From NCBI GenBank assembly GCA_029960065.1, contig JASCOF010000001.1, forward strand, positions 1,390,788 to 1,454,787: a DNA stretch of 64,000 nucleotides, in the 5' to 3' direction. This stretch comes from Flavobacteriaceae bacterium PS02336 (lineage in GTDB: Bacteria; Bacteroidota; Bacteroidia; Flavobacteriales; Flavobacteriaceae). Both the position numbers and the translations under genes were made by a program. Each line of letters opens with the position of its first letter. Within the stretch, counting starts at the first letter, position 1. Below the pieces are notes generated by a model that saw only the letters and a program-made list of their open reading frames with translations, was not told the origin of the DNA and did not search any database. Below are positions 52,251 through 61,171 of this stretch, piece after piece.

Positions 52251-53561
52251 CTAAAAATTAATAGTTCCAGCCAATTCTTTTAATGCAATTTCAGATAATT
52301 TAGCTTCATACTGCGCGTTGCTGTAACGTACTTTTGCATTCACATAATTAAGTTGTGCGGTTCTGAAATCTAAAGTAGTGATTGTTCCGATTTTAAATTT
52401 ATCTAATGTGATTTCTAAATTTTGTCTTGCAATAGCTTCGTTATCTTCTTCTAAATCAATAAGCTCCAGATTGGTTAAATAAGTCTGAAACGCAGTGCTT
52501 AATTGTGTGTTCAGAATCATACCTTGCTGTTCGATTGCAATCTGCGTGTTTTCAATCTGCATTTTAGCAACCTTTTCATTGCGATGCTGATTAAAACCAT
52601 CAAAAATATTCATAGAAGCGTTGAAACCATAGTTTAAACCTCTAGATGAATTTTCGCTGGTAAATCCTAAACTGGATTCGCTTTCCGAGAAGTTGTAACC
52701 TGTTGTTAATCGTAAAACGGGATAGCGATCTGCTTTAACCTGTTTAAGTTGTAACTCTGCGATACGTTTATTAATAATTTGAGATTCAAGAGCTGGATTT
52801 TGTTTTTGTGCCAATTCTAGTAAATCTGCAAAAACTAGTTTATTATCAACGTTCACTTCATCAGTAACTTTGAAATCAATTTTTGGTTCACGGGCTAAAT
52901 ACTGGTTTAATAGAATTTTTGCATTAGCGTAAGATTCTTTTTGTCGCAGCATAGCAACTTGATCAGAATTTAAATCCACTTGTGCATTTAAAACCTCCAA
53001 TTTCGAAGCTTTTCCTATGCTGAATCTATTTTGGGCCAAAGTTAATCTCTGCTTAGAAATTACAATTGTAGTATCTAAAGCAGCCAATTGATGCTGTTGC
53101 TGCACCAAATCGTAATAGGCAGAGTTTACTTGACCTATTTTAAGCAAAATAGTTCTTTTAAGCTCGGCGTCGCCTAGTCTTTGAAGTTCTTTTAATTGAT
53201 CGTATCTGGCGAACATTTTCATACCGTCAAAAACGGTCCATCCTAAGCTGACTCCGTAATTTAAACTGTTATTTTTCGCATTATTCAACGTAGTTGATGT
53301 ACCATCCTGACGTACTTGTGTTGAATTCGTTAGGTTATTATTATCAACAACAGATGCAGTTGCAGTAGGAAGCATTCCTGCATTTCCTATCGTTACGTTT
53401 GTTTCGCCAATTTTAGAGTTATTTTTAGCGATTTTAATTTCAAAATTATTCTCCAAAGCTATAGTCATAGCCTGTTCGATAGTAAGAACTTCCTGAGCGC
53501 TTGTTTGAATAACGCAGGCAAAGAGAATTATTAAGGTGCAGTATATTTTTTTGATATTCAT
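52251..53561 (-). CDS. TolC-family outer membrane efflux protein
   Basis: A 436-aa exported protein with signal peptide at 1-22 (LIILFACVIQTSAQE). Two outer membrane efflux repeats are visible, each with long helical stretches: VLTIEQAMTIALENNFEIK at the start and FRTAQLNYVNAKVRYSNAQY near the end. It forms the outer duct of a tripartite pump with the RND permease and the adaptor upstream in the same operon (65 bases from the permease end). The substrate is unknown. Confidence 0.92.
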   Translation of the reverse strand: MNIKKIYCTLIILFACVIQTSAQEVLTIEQAMTIALENNFEIKIAKNNSKIGETNVTIGNAGMLPTATASVVDNNNLTNSTQVRQDGTSTTLNNAKNNSLNYGVSLGWTVFDGMKMFARYDQLKELQRLGDAELKRTILLKIGQVNSAYYDLVQQQHQLAALDTTIVISKQRLTLAQNRFSIGKASKLEVLNAQVDLNSDQVAMLRQKESYANAKILLNQYLAREPKIDFKVTDEVNVDNKLVFADLLELAQKQNPALESQIINKRIAELQLKQVKADRYPVLRLTTGYNFSESESSLGFTSENSSRGLNYGFNASMNIFDGFNQHRNEKVAKMQIENTQIAIEQQGMILNTQLSTAFQTYLTNLELIDLEEDNEAIARQNLEITLDKFKIGTITTLDFRTAQLNYVNAKVRYSNAQYEAKLSEIALKELAGTINF

Positions 53562-53625
53562 TTTGATTTTCTTTTACCAAGTTAATCCCGAATCTGGATA
53601 AGCAAAATTCGTGATTTTTTGATGT

Positions 53626-56600
53626 CTATTTTATACTTTCTCTTTCGTATTCTTCAATATGGTCAAATTCTGGATAGTGTTTTCTAGCTCTTGACCACAT
53701 TAAATAAATTGCAGGAATTACAAAAAGCGTTAAGGCTAACGAGAATATTGTTCCTCCAACAATTACAACCCCCATACCAATTCTACTAGTTGACGCAGCT
53801 CCAAGTGACATTGCAATTGGAAGTGCTCCCAATGCAATAGCTAAACTCGTCATTAAAATTGGACGTAAACGTGCTTCTGAAGCTTCTAAAATAGCTTCTA
53901 ATTTTGGTTTTCCTTGTTCGCGTAACTGGTTGGCAAATTCAACAATCAAAATACCGTTTTTGGTTACCAGACCAATTAACATTACAGTACCAATCTGACT
54001 GAAGATATTCCAAGTTTGGTTGAATAACCACAATGAGAATAAAGCGCCGGCAACTGCCATTGGAACAGTAAGAATAATAATAAATGGATCTATAAAACTT
54101 TCAAATTGTGCTGCAAGAATCAGGAAAATTAATAACAAAGCTAATCCGAAGGCGAAAGAAGTATTAGAACTACTTTCTACGAAATCTCGAGATTCACCAG
54201 CTAAATCAGTTGTAAAACTTTCGTCTAATACTTTAGCTTTAATTCGGTCCATTTCTTTGATTCCTTCTCCTAAACTTTTTCCAGGAGCCAAACCAGCCGA
54301 AACAGTAGCCGACATGTAACGGTTATTATGATACAATTGCGGCGGATTACTCTGTTCGTAAACTTTTACAACATTATCCATTTGGATCAACTCGCCGTTT
54401 TTGTTTTTTACAAACATAGAAGTCAAATCCAATGGTTTAGATCTGTCTTTTTGATCAAACTGACCAATTACCTGATATTGCTTTCCATTTTTAATGAAAT
54501 AACCAAAACGCTGGCCGCTTAAAGAAAGCTGTAAAGTCTGTGCAATATCTAAAATCGAAATTCCTAAACTTTCGGCTTTAGCGCGGTCGATAGTTACGTT
54601 AATTTCAGGTTTGTTAAATTTCAAGTTTACATCTGTTGTCGAGAAAACATCACTTTTACCGACTTCATTCATAAATAGCGGAATTTTTTCTCTCAATTGA
54701 TCAAAATTAGGAGCTTGAATGATGTATTGAATTGGAAGTCCTCCACGTCTGTTTACTGCAATTGTTGGCTGCTGTGTTACAGAAGTTTTGGCATTCGGGT
54801 ATTTTTTTGTCCATTTAGTTAACTGATCGGCAATTTCCTTTTGAGACTTTGTTCTTTCATCAACATCTTTTAAAGTAAGCCTAACCAATCCGCTGTTTAC
54901 AGAGTTAGAGCTAAATCCTGGAGAAGTAATAACTAGACTCACTTTTTTCTCTGGAATAGAGTCATCAATTAATCTTGAAATCTCCTGCATGAATTTATCT
55001 GTATATTCGTAAGAAGAACCTTCAGGAGTAGTCATACGCATCGTTACAGAACTTCGATCATCATAAGGAGCTGTTTCTTTTGGAAGAATTGTAAAGAATA
55101 AATAAATTAATCCGAAACAAGCAATTAAGATTGGGAAACTAATCCATTTTCGATCCATGAATTTTGTTAGCGCTTCTGCATAACTGCTATTCATTTTTTC
55201 AAAAAACGGTTCTGTTTTAATATAGAATTTTGATTTTTTCTGTTCGCCGCCTTTCATTAAATAAGCATTCAGCATTGGAGTCAAAGTCAATGATACAAAG
55301 GCAGAAATTAAAACGGCAGAACCAATTACAACACCAAATTCCCTAAATAGTCGGCCCACGAAACCTTCCAGGAAAATTACAGGTAAAAATACTGCTGCCA
55401 AAGTAACCGAAATCGAAATTACGGCATAAAAAATTTCATTAGAACCTTTAATAGCTGCTTCAATTGGAGACATTCCTTCTTCTACTTTTTTGAAGATGTT
55501 TTCGGTTACAACAATTCCGTCATCCACCACCAAACCTGTGGCTAAAACAATTGCAAGCAGCGTTAGGACATTGATAGAAAATCCAAACATCCACATAATG
55601 AAGAAAGTAGCAATCAAAGAAACCGGAATATCAATTAAAGGTCTGAAAGCAATTGCCCAGTCTCTAAAAAACAGATAAATAATAATAATTACTAAGATGA
55701 TCGAAATTCCTAAAGTTTCAGCCACCTCAAGTACCGATTTCTTTACGAAAATAGTATTATCAAGAGCGATATTTAGTTTAATATCTTTTGGAAGATCTTT
55801 TTGTAAAGCTTCGAATTTTTTATAAAACTCTGCTGAAATATCTAAATAATTTGCACCAGGCATTGGCACAATTGCTAAACCAATTAGAGGAAGTCCAGAC
55901 TGGCTAAGTTTTGTTTCTAAGTTTTCTGGCCCTAATTCAGCACCTCCGATATCGCTCAAACGAACAATTTTATCTCCGTCGGTACGAATAATAATGTTGT
56001 TAAATTCTTCTGCTTTAGAAAGATTCCCAACGGTTTTTACCGTTAATTCGGTATTGTTTCCAGTTAATTTCCCTGAAGGCAGTTCGACATTTTGTGCATT
56101 TAATGCCGTACGTACATCGGCAACTGTACAGCCGTAAGCTGAAAGTTTTGCAGGATCAATCCATAAACGCATCGCGTAACGTTTTTGTCCCCAAATCTGA
56201 ACGGCACTAACACCTGGAATCGTTTCTAATCGTTGTGAAATAACGTTTTCTGCATAATCACTTAATTCTAATGAGCTTCGCGTATCACTTTGAACCGTCA
56301 TTGATATGATAGCTTCACTATCGGCATCGGCTTTGGATACAACTGGCGGAGCATCAATATCCTGCGGTAAGCTTCTAATGGCTTGTGAAACTTTGTCACG
56401 AACGTCGTTTGCGGCTTCTTCTAAATCTTTATCAAGATTAAACTCAATAGTAATATTACTGCTTCCCTGATTACTGGACGAAGTAATATTTCGAATTCCG
56501 TCAATAGCATTTACAGCTTTTTCAAGAGGTTCGGTAATCTGCGATTCAATAATATCAGAATTCGCACCGGTATAATTGGTACGAATAGAAACCTGTGCAG

Positions 56601-56724
56601 GATCGATAGAAGGGAATTCTCGAACTCCTAAAAAAGTATAACCAATAAAACCGAATAGAATAATTAATAAATTCAGTACAATGGTTAAAACTGGTCTTCT
56701 TATACTTGTGGTTGATAAACTCAT
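53626..56724 (-). CDS. RND efflux transporter permease (AcrB/HAE1 family)
   Basis: A 1032-aa inner-membrane pump with twelve helices in two repeats. The N-terminus SLSTTSIRRPVLTIVLNLLI is canonical. Helix 4 has the proton-relay aspartates in ATGLVVDDGIVVTENIFKKV, and helix 10 has the lysine in LIGLVTKNGILIVEFANQLR. Two large porter domains lie at about 35-330 and 560-850. It operates with the adaptor (106 bases upstream) and TolC. Likely function is drug or toxic compound export; no local regulator is seen. Confidence 0.95.
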   Translation of the reverse strand: MSLSTTSIRRPVLTIVLNLLIILFGFIGYTFLGVREFPSIDPAQVSIRTNYTGANSDIIESQITEPLEKAVNAIDGIRNITSSSNQGSSNITIEFNLDKDLEEAANDVRDKVSQAIRSLPQDIDAPPVVSKADADSEAIISMTVQSDTRSSLELSDYAENVISQRLETIPGVSAVQIWGQKRYAMRLWIDPAKLSAYGCTVADVRTALNAQNVELPSGKLTGNNTELTVKTVGNLSKAEEFNNIIIRTDGDKIVRLSDIGGAELGPENLETKLSQSGLPLIGLAIVPMPGANYLDISAEFYKKFEALQKDLPKDIKLNIALDNTIFVKKSVLEVAETLGISIILVIIIIYLFFRDWAIAFRPLIDIPVSLIATFFIMWMFGFSINVLTLLAIVLATGLVVDDGIVVTENIFKKVEEGMSPIEAAIKGSNEIFYAVISISVTLAAVFLPVIFLEGFVGRLFREFGVVIGSAVLISAFVSLTLTPMLNAYLMKGGEQKKSKFYIKTEPFFEKMNSSYAEALTKFMDRKWISFPILIACFGLIYLFFTILPKETAPYDDRSSVTMRMTTPEGSSYEYTDKFMQEISRLIDDSIPEKKVSLVITSPGFSSNSVNSGLVRLTLKDVDERTKSQKEIADQLTKWTKKYPNAKTSVTQQPTIAVNRRGGLPIQYIIQAPNFDQLREKIPLFMNEVGKSDVFSTTDVNLKFNKPEINVTIDRAKAESLGISILDIAQTLQLSLSGQRFGYFIKNGKQYQVIGQFDQKDRSKPLDLTSMFVKNKNGELIQMDNVVKVYEQSNPPQLYHNNRYMSATVSAGLAPGKSLGEGIKEMDRIKAKVLDESFTTDLAGESRDFVESSSNTSFAFGLALLLIFLILAAQFESFIDPFIIILTVPMAVAGALFSLWLFNQTWNIFSQIGTVMLIGLVTKNGILIVEFANQLREQGKPKLEAILEASEARLRPILMTSLAIALGALPIAMSLGAASTSRIGMGVVIVGGTIFSLALTLFVIPAIYLMWSRARKHYPEFDHIEEYERESIK

Positions 56725-56830
56725 GTGTGATTTTAGATTTTAGATTGCTGATTTTAGATTTCAGATCTATCGCTAAACCTTACTAATATCTTTAATCTAT
56801 ATTCAGTTCTAATAGTTTTCGGCTTTAAGG

Positions 56831-57889
56831 CTATTTTACTTTAACTTTAATTGGTGCTTCATTTTTTAAAGACATCACACCGCTTGTAATTAAAGTGTCT
56901 CCAGCTTTCAATCCTGATAAAATAAGGATAGAAGAATCTGTTCTTGTTGTAGCATCAACCATTACTTCTTTTGCTTGGCCATTATTTGCAATGAAAACTT
57001 TTTTACCGTCTTGAATTGGAATGATAGCCTGAGAAGGTACAACAATAGCGTCTTTAATAATATTTAGAGGTAATTTAATATCTGCAAAAGTTCCAGGGAA
57101 AAGTTTTCCGTCGATATTCTCCGCAATAGCACGAATCTGAAGCGTACGAGTTGCGACCGCTACTTCTGGTTCTATTGCATAAATTTTGGCATTGTAGGTT
57201 TTAGTTGAGCCAGAAACAGTAAAGTCGATTACGGATCCAGATTGAACTTGAGAAGCATATTTTTCTGGAATAGAGAAAGTAATTTTAAGCTTACTTGTGT
57301 TTACCAATTTTGCTACTAAAACAGCTGGTGTAATATAGGTTCCAGGAGAAATATTACGCAATCCGATTTTTCCTGAAAAAGGAGCTCTAACAGAAGTTTT
57401 GAAAATCTGCGCTCTAATTAACTGACTCTGTGCTTGTGCAGAAGCGTGATCTGCTCTTGCAATATCTGCTTCTTCTTGGCTAATGGCTTCTTTTTGAAGT
57501 AAAAGCTTAGCTCTTCTTTCATTTTCTGCTGCAAGACCTTCTTTCGTGACAGCTTGTCTTAACTGTGCTCTCAATTCAATATCATTTACTTTAAAAAGAA
57601 CTTGTCCTTTTGTTACATTCGACCCTTCATTGAAAGATATTCCTTCTACAATTCCAGAAACCTCACTATGAATTTCGATTTGTTCATTGGCTTCAATCGA
57701 ACCTGAAAGTGATAAATTATTGTCAAAAGTGGCTGTTTTAATTACGATTCCGTTAACAGTTGTTGGAGAATTTTTATCATTAAACTTTTTTGAGTCATCG
57801 TTTTTGCTCTTGTTCGATATAATTCTGTAGGTAATAAAACCTCCAATTGTTATAATTAAAAGGGTGTAAATGAGATGTTTTACTTTCAT
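56831..57889 (-). CDS. RND efflux periplasmic adaptor (membrane fusion protein)
   Basis: A 352-aa protein with an N-terminal membrane anchor (HLIYTLLIITIGGFITYRII), a lipoyl-like segment SIEANEQIEIHSEVSGIVEG, a helical hairpin (AENERRAKLLLQKEAISQEE) and beta-barrel segments (SGKIGLRNISPGTYITPAVL). It is the first gene of the efflux operon. A TAAATTTG box at 57939..57946 (minus strand) is a candidate promoter element. The size and order adaptor-permease-TolC are typical of flavobacterial HAE1 systems. Confidence 0.93.
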   Translation of the reverse strand: MKVKHLIYTLLIITIGGFITYRIISNKSKNDDSKKFNDKNSPTTVNGIVIKTATFDNNLSLSGSIEANEQIEIHSEVSGIVEGISFNEGSNVTKGQVLFKVNDIELRAQLRQAVTKEGLAAENERRAKLLLQKEAISQEEADIARADHASAQAQSQLIRAQIFKTSVRAPFSGKIGLRNISPGTYITPAVLVAKLVNTSKLKITFSIPEKYASQVQSGSVIDFTVSGSTKTYNAKIYAIEPEVAVATRTLQIRAIAENIDGKLFPGTFADIKLPLNIIKDAIVVPSQAIIPIQDGKKVFIANNGQAKEVMVDATTRTDSSILILSGLKAGDTLITSGVMSLKNEAPIKVKVK

Positions 57890-58380
57890 AAAATTGAGGT
57901 GAGTATAGATTTAAAGGTTTCTGTTTTTTGGTGAGGTACAAATTTAACTTTTTGCTATGAAATCGAAGGGCGTTGGCTTTTTTTTAACATTTGTATCTAC
58001 AATGGTTTGGTCTTAGACTAAAAAGAAACATGAAGGTTTAATATCGTTCATGTTTTTTTTTATCTGAAGCGATAAAACTAATTTGATTTTTACTAGATTT
58101 TAGGAAGATTTTTACAAATTTAAAAGTAGTGCCATTTAAGATAAAAAATAATTTTATGTATTTTGTCTGATTTTTTTTGCACTTTATCGATTTTATTTGT
58201 AACATTGGTATGTTAAACAAAATATCCTTTTTAATAGATAATACTAGTGTAATAGATACGTATTATTGTTAAAAAATGGATTTAGAAGTTGTTTTCTGAA
58301 TTTTTTACAGAATATAGTTGATAATTATATTAACAAATGTTTATTTTTTTTGTTGTTTAATTGATATAAAAAGATGATCT
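57890..58380. other. Divergent gap with efflux promoter element and a hairpin
   Basis: No gene is seen in this AT-rich stretch. TAAATTTG (57946 down to 57939) fits the -7 element for the efflux operon, 50 bases before its start. A hairpin AAACATGAA (58026..58034) / TTCATGTTT (58047..58055) followed by T runs resembles a terminator, though no plus-strand gene ends before it. Confidence 0.45.
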
Positions 58381-58980
58381 ATGAAGAAAAAAATACTTCT
58401 AACATTATGGTTTTCATTATTACTTCTTTCGATTGGATATTTGTTCTGGCAGAACGAGTTTAAGTACAGTCTTCCAACTCCAGTGCCTCAAAACTATAAG
58501 CCAATAGCAATGGGGGCTAAGATAGAATTAGGAGCCTGCTGTCCTTTTGATCAAAAACCAGTTTTTATTCACTTTTTTAATCCAGATTGTCCTTGTTCGA
58601 AATTTAACGTACCGCATGTGAGTGAGTTGATTAAAATGTATGGCGATAAGATTAACTTCAAAATTGTAGTTTTAAACAAAGAAAAGAATTTCACTATTGC
58701 CGAAATTCAAGAAAGATTTGATGCGAAAATCCCTGTATATTTCGAATCTTCAATTGCAGAAAAATGCGGTGTTTTCTCGACTCCTCAAGCTGTTTTGCTG
58801 GATCCGTCTCATAACTTATATTATCGCGGTAATTACAATAAAACAAGATATTGCACAGATGCAAAGACTAACTATGCTCAAATGGCAATTGATTCGTTAT
58901 TAAGTAAAAACCAAAAACCTTCTTTTAATGCTTTTGCTCTGAAAGCATACGGATGTTCGTTACCAAATTGTACTAAATAA
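58381..58980 (+). CDS. Thioredoxin-fold membrane-anchored protein
   Basis: A 199-aa protein with an N-terminal anchor or signal (LLTLWFSLLLLSIGYLFW). The redox region FIHFFNPDCPCSKFNVPHVS contains CPCS, a variant of the CxxC motif of thioredoxin-like proteins, followed by strands KINFKIVVLN and CGVFSTPQAVLLDPS (with the cis-Pro). The tail has further cysteines, CSLPNC. It faces the periplasm and may handle thiols. It precedes the sensor membrane protein gene by 43 bases and may be co-transcribed. Confidence 0.75.
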   Translation: MKKKILLTLWFSLLLLSIGYLFWQNEFKYSLPTPVPQNYKPIAMGAKIELGACCPFDQKPVFIHFFNPDCPCSKFNVPHVSELIKMYGDKINFKIVVLNKEKNFTIAEIQERFDAKIPVYFESSIAEKCGVFSTPQAVLLDPSHNLYYRGNYNKTRYCTDAKTNYAQMAIDSLLSKNQKPSFNAFALKAYGCSLPNCTK

Positions 58981-59023
58981 ATTGATTACCAAAAATCCAA
59001 AACTAAAACTAAAACTAAAACCT

Positions 59024-59878
59024 ATGAAAACAAAAGCTAGCTTAAACGAACAAGATTATCTGCACAGTTTCATGTCTACAATGACTCAAAAGTCGGATAC
59101 TATTATTAACTATGTGCTTGCCGTGTACTTTCTTCTCGGTATAGGACTGTCTTTTAAATATGACACTTTCGAAATTGGAGTGGGAGTAGGTACACTCAAT
59201 CTTCTGGCTTATTATTCGGCTAAGTTCTTTATAAAGAATTCTAAATTTTATCAGTATGTGCTTTCGGTTGTTTTGGCAATTTTTATGGCACAATACATTT
59301 ATCAGATGCATGGTATGTTCGAAATGCATTTTACGGTATTTATTGCCAGTACTATATTAATTGTATATCAAAATTGGAAATTGCAGATTCCTTTGACGCT
59401 TTTGGTAATCTTGCATCATGCGGGTCTGGCTTATCTGCAGAATTACATTTATAATGATGCAAACGGAATTCAGATTTATTTTTCTCAAGTCAACTTTGAT
59501 TTAGAAACACTTATTATTCATACAGTTCTAGCTGCGGTTGTGTTTTTTATGAATGGCTATTGGGCTTATTATTTTAAAGAACATAGTGAAAACCATATCT
59601 CTAAAATTTCTGATGAGTATGAATTAGAAAACATGAAGCTGGCTTCTGCAAAATATAGTTCAATGTCAGCAACAAAGGATTATAATGACTTTATTCATAG
59701 AACAACTTTAGATTTAAAACTGCCGGTAAATTCGGTTCTAAAGCTTATAGATGTTTCTAAAGGACATACAGACAATGATAAACTGCTGTCTTATTTGGAA
59801 ATGATGAGAGAAAGTGCTAAAAAAATTGATGATTTAGTCAATGATATTCACGTAAAATCAACGAACAGCAGAAACTAA
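59024..59878 (+). CDS. Membrane sensor-like protein with C-terminal helical (HisKA-like) tail
   Basis: A 284-aa protein when started at ATG 59024. About six helices occupy residues 25-180, with MHGMFEMHFTVFIASTILIV, a pattern typical of sensory membrane domains in bacteria that carry a conserved HG-x-x-E-x-HF. The tail (about 190-284) is helical, with FIHRTTLDLKLPVNSVLKLI resembling a dimerisation helix but lacking an ATPase domain. It may be a signalling receptor or adaptor for the next two genes. No kinase domain is present. Confidence 0.65.
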   Translation: MKTKASLNEQDYLHSFMSTMTQKSDTIINYVLAVYFLLGIGLSFKYDTFEIGVGVGTLNLLAYYSAKFFIKNSKFYQYVLSVVLAIFMAQYIYQMHGMFEMHFTVFIASTILIVYQNWKLQIPLTLLVILHHAGLAYLQNYIYNDANGIQIYFSQVNFDLETLIIHTVLAAVVFFMNGYWAYYFKEHSENHISKISDEYELENMKLASAKYSSMSATKDYNDFIHRTTLDLKLPVNSVLKLIDVSKGHTDNDKLLSYLEMMRESAKKIDDLVNDIHVKSTNSRN

Positions 59879-59927
59879 TCGTTTGAATTAATTTTTACCC
59901 CCAATATTAATTTTTTAACCTTGTTGT

Positions 59928-60272
59928 ATGTTTAAGTATGATTTTCCTACTGCAGTTCCAACACTGCATAATTTAAAGAAAACTATTGATCATTTTTTAA
60001 GTGATACCATAACATTAAATTTAATCGATAAAATAGGCGCTGAGTCAGAGTTTGAAAATGAGGTTGCTGAAATTCTTAAAGTTCATAGAGATAATTCTCA
60101 AGTGCATGATCTTGATTTTCAATACAGAAAACTGATTCAGATTACAAATGATATTCACAACCTTAACTTGGCAGTCAATAATGAAATTCCAGAATGGCTG
60201 GAATATGAATTGGGAATTGTGTTTCATAAAATTAGAAATATTCTGCTTGTTTTAGAAATTGAATTGAATTAA
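59928..60272 (+). CDS. Hypothetical protein of the PAS signalling group, 114 aa
   Basis: A small soluble helical protein (NLKKTIDHFLSDTITLNLID, then FQYRKLIQITNDIHNLNLAV) with no known motif. It lies 49 bases after the membrane sensor gene and 64 before the PAS gene, same strand, so it is likely part of one transcription unit. The helical make-up could suit a phosphotransfer or adaptor role; that is speculation. Confidence 0.55.
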   Translation: MFKYDFPTAVPTLHNLKKTIDHFLSDTITLNLIDKIGAESEFENEVAEILKVHRDNSQVHDLDFQYRKLIQITNDIHNLNLAVNNEIPEWLEYELGIVFHKIRNILLVLEIELN

Positions 60273-60336
60273 AAATTGTTTAAAAATTCTTTTATGCGCT
60301 TAATCGAATTGAAAATTAATTTAAATGTAAGAATCT

Positions 60337-60936
60337 ATGGAAACCAGAATTAATCGTCCAACACCTTCAGACAGAGAAGTAGATTGGAATAAGAATAAAG
60401 TACTGCTGAGTAAAACTGACAAAAAAGGAACTATATTATATGCCAATGAAGACTTTATAGATGTTTCTGGTTATGATGAATTTGAACTTGTCGGCCAGCC
60501 GCACAATATTGTTCGACACCCAGATATGCCAAAAGTTATTTTCAAATTTTTATGGGACAGTATTAAATCGAGTGAAAACATTCATGTTATTATAAAAAAT
60601 ATGGCCAAAACAGGCCGTTATTACTGGGTTGTAACCGATTTTAAAATCATTGCCGATACAGATGGAGAGATTGTAGGCTTTTTTGGAACTAGAAAATCTG
60701 TTCCGAACGAAATTATTGTCAAGTTTATTGAACCTTTATACAAAAAGCTTTTGCAGATTGAAGAAACCAGCGGTATACATGCTTCTGAAGAATATCTAGT
60801 TGGATTTTTAGAGGAGCGAAAAAAAACATATATGGAATATATTGATCATTTAATTGCTACAGGAAAAGATGATAAAAACAAAATAAGCAAAGGTCTTTTC
60901 AGCGGATTATTTGATAAAAATGCTTCAAAGAAATAG
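60337..60936 (+). CDS. PAS domain protein (Aer-like)
   Basis: A 199-aa cytosolic protein. Residues 20-125 form a PAS domain of Aer type: KKGTILYANEDFIDVSGYDE, VGQPHNIVRHPDMPKVIFKF, and KNMAKTGRYYWVVTDFKIIA. In Aer this fold binds FAD and senses redox state; the conserved NIVRHPDMP is shared. The C-terminal part is helical with no methyl-accepting or kinase domain, so the output partner must be another protein. The preceding membrane sensor and 114-aa protein are candidates. Confidence 0.85.
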   Translation: METRINRPTPSDREVDWNKNKVLLSKTDKKGTILYANEDFIDVSGYDEFELVGQPHNIVRHPDMPKVIFKFLWDSIKSSENIHVIIKNMAKTGRYYWVVTDFKIIADTDGEIVGFFGTRKSVPNEIIVKFIEPLYKKLLQIEETSGIHASEEYLVGFLEERKKTYMEYIDHLIATGKDDKNKISKGLFSGLFDKNASKK

Positions 60937-61074
60937 TACATTAAAAATATGCTTCATTGTATCAATTTAAATATTCAATAAAAAATTTGCCCCCAACAAA
61001 TCTAAATCACCTGAATATTAAAAAAACTTATTTTAAGTGAGATACAGTGAAGTGTGTTTTTTTTAAGGTTCTGA

Positions 61075-61166
61075 GGTTCTGAGATGCTAAGGTGCTAAGT
61101 TTTCTTAAAAAGTCTAAGACTTTTCTATAAAAGAAAAAAACTTAGCACCTTAGCATCTAAGTACCT
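61075..61166. terminator. Large hairpin between convergent PAS and recG genes
   Basis: GATGCTAAGGTGCTAAGTTT (61083..61102) pairs perfectly with its reverse complement at 61138..61157. The stem continues outward with AGGTTCTGA / CTAAGTACCT-type near pairing. It separates converging transcripts and is likely a bidirectional terminator built from a dispersed repeat (similar CTGAGGTTCTGAG words occur near 50110..50170 in inverted form). Confidence 0.7.
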
Positions 61167-61171
61167 TTTTC

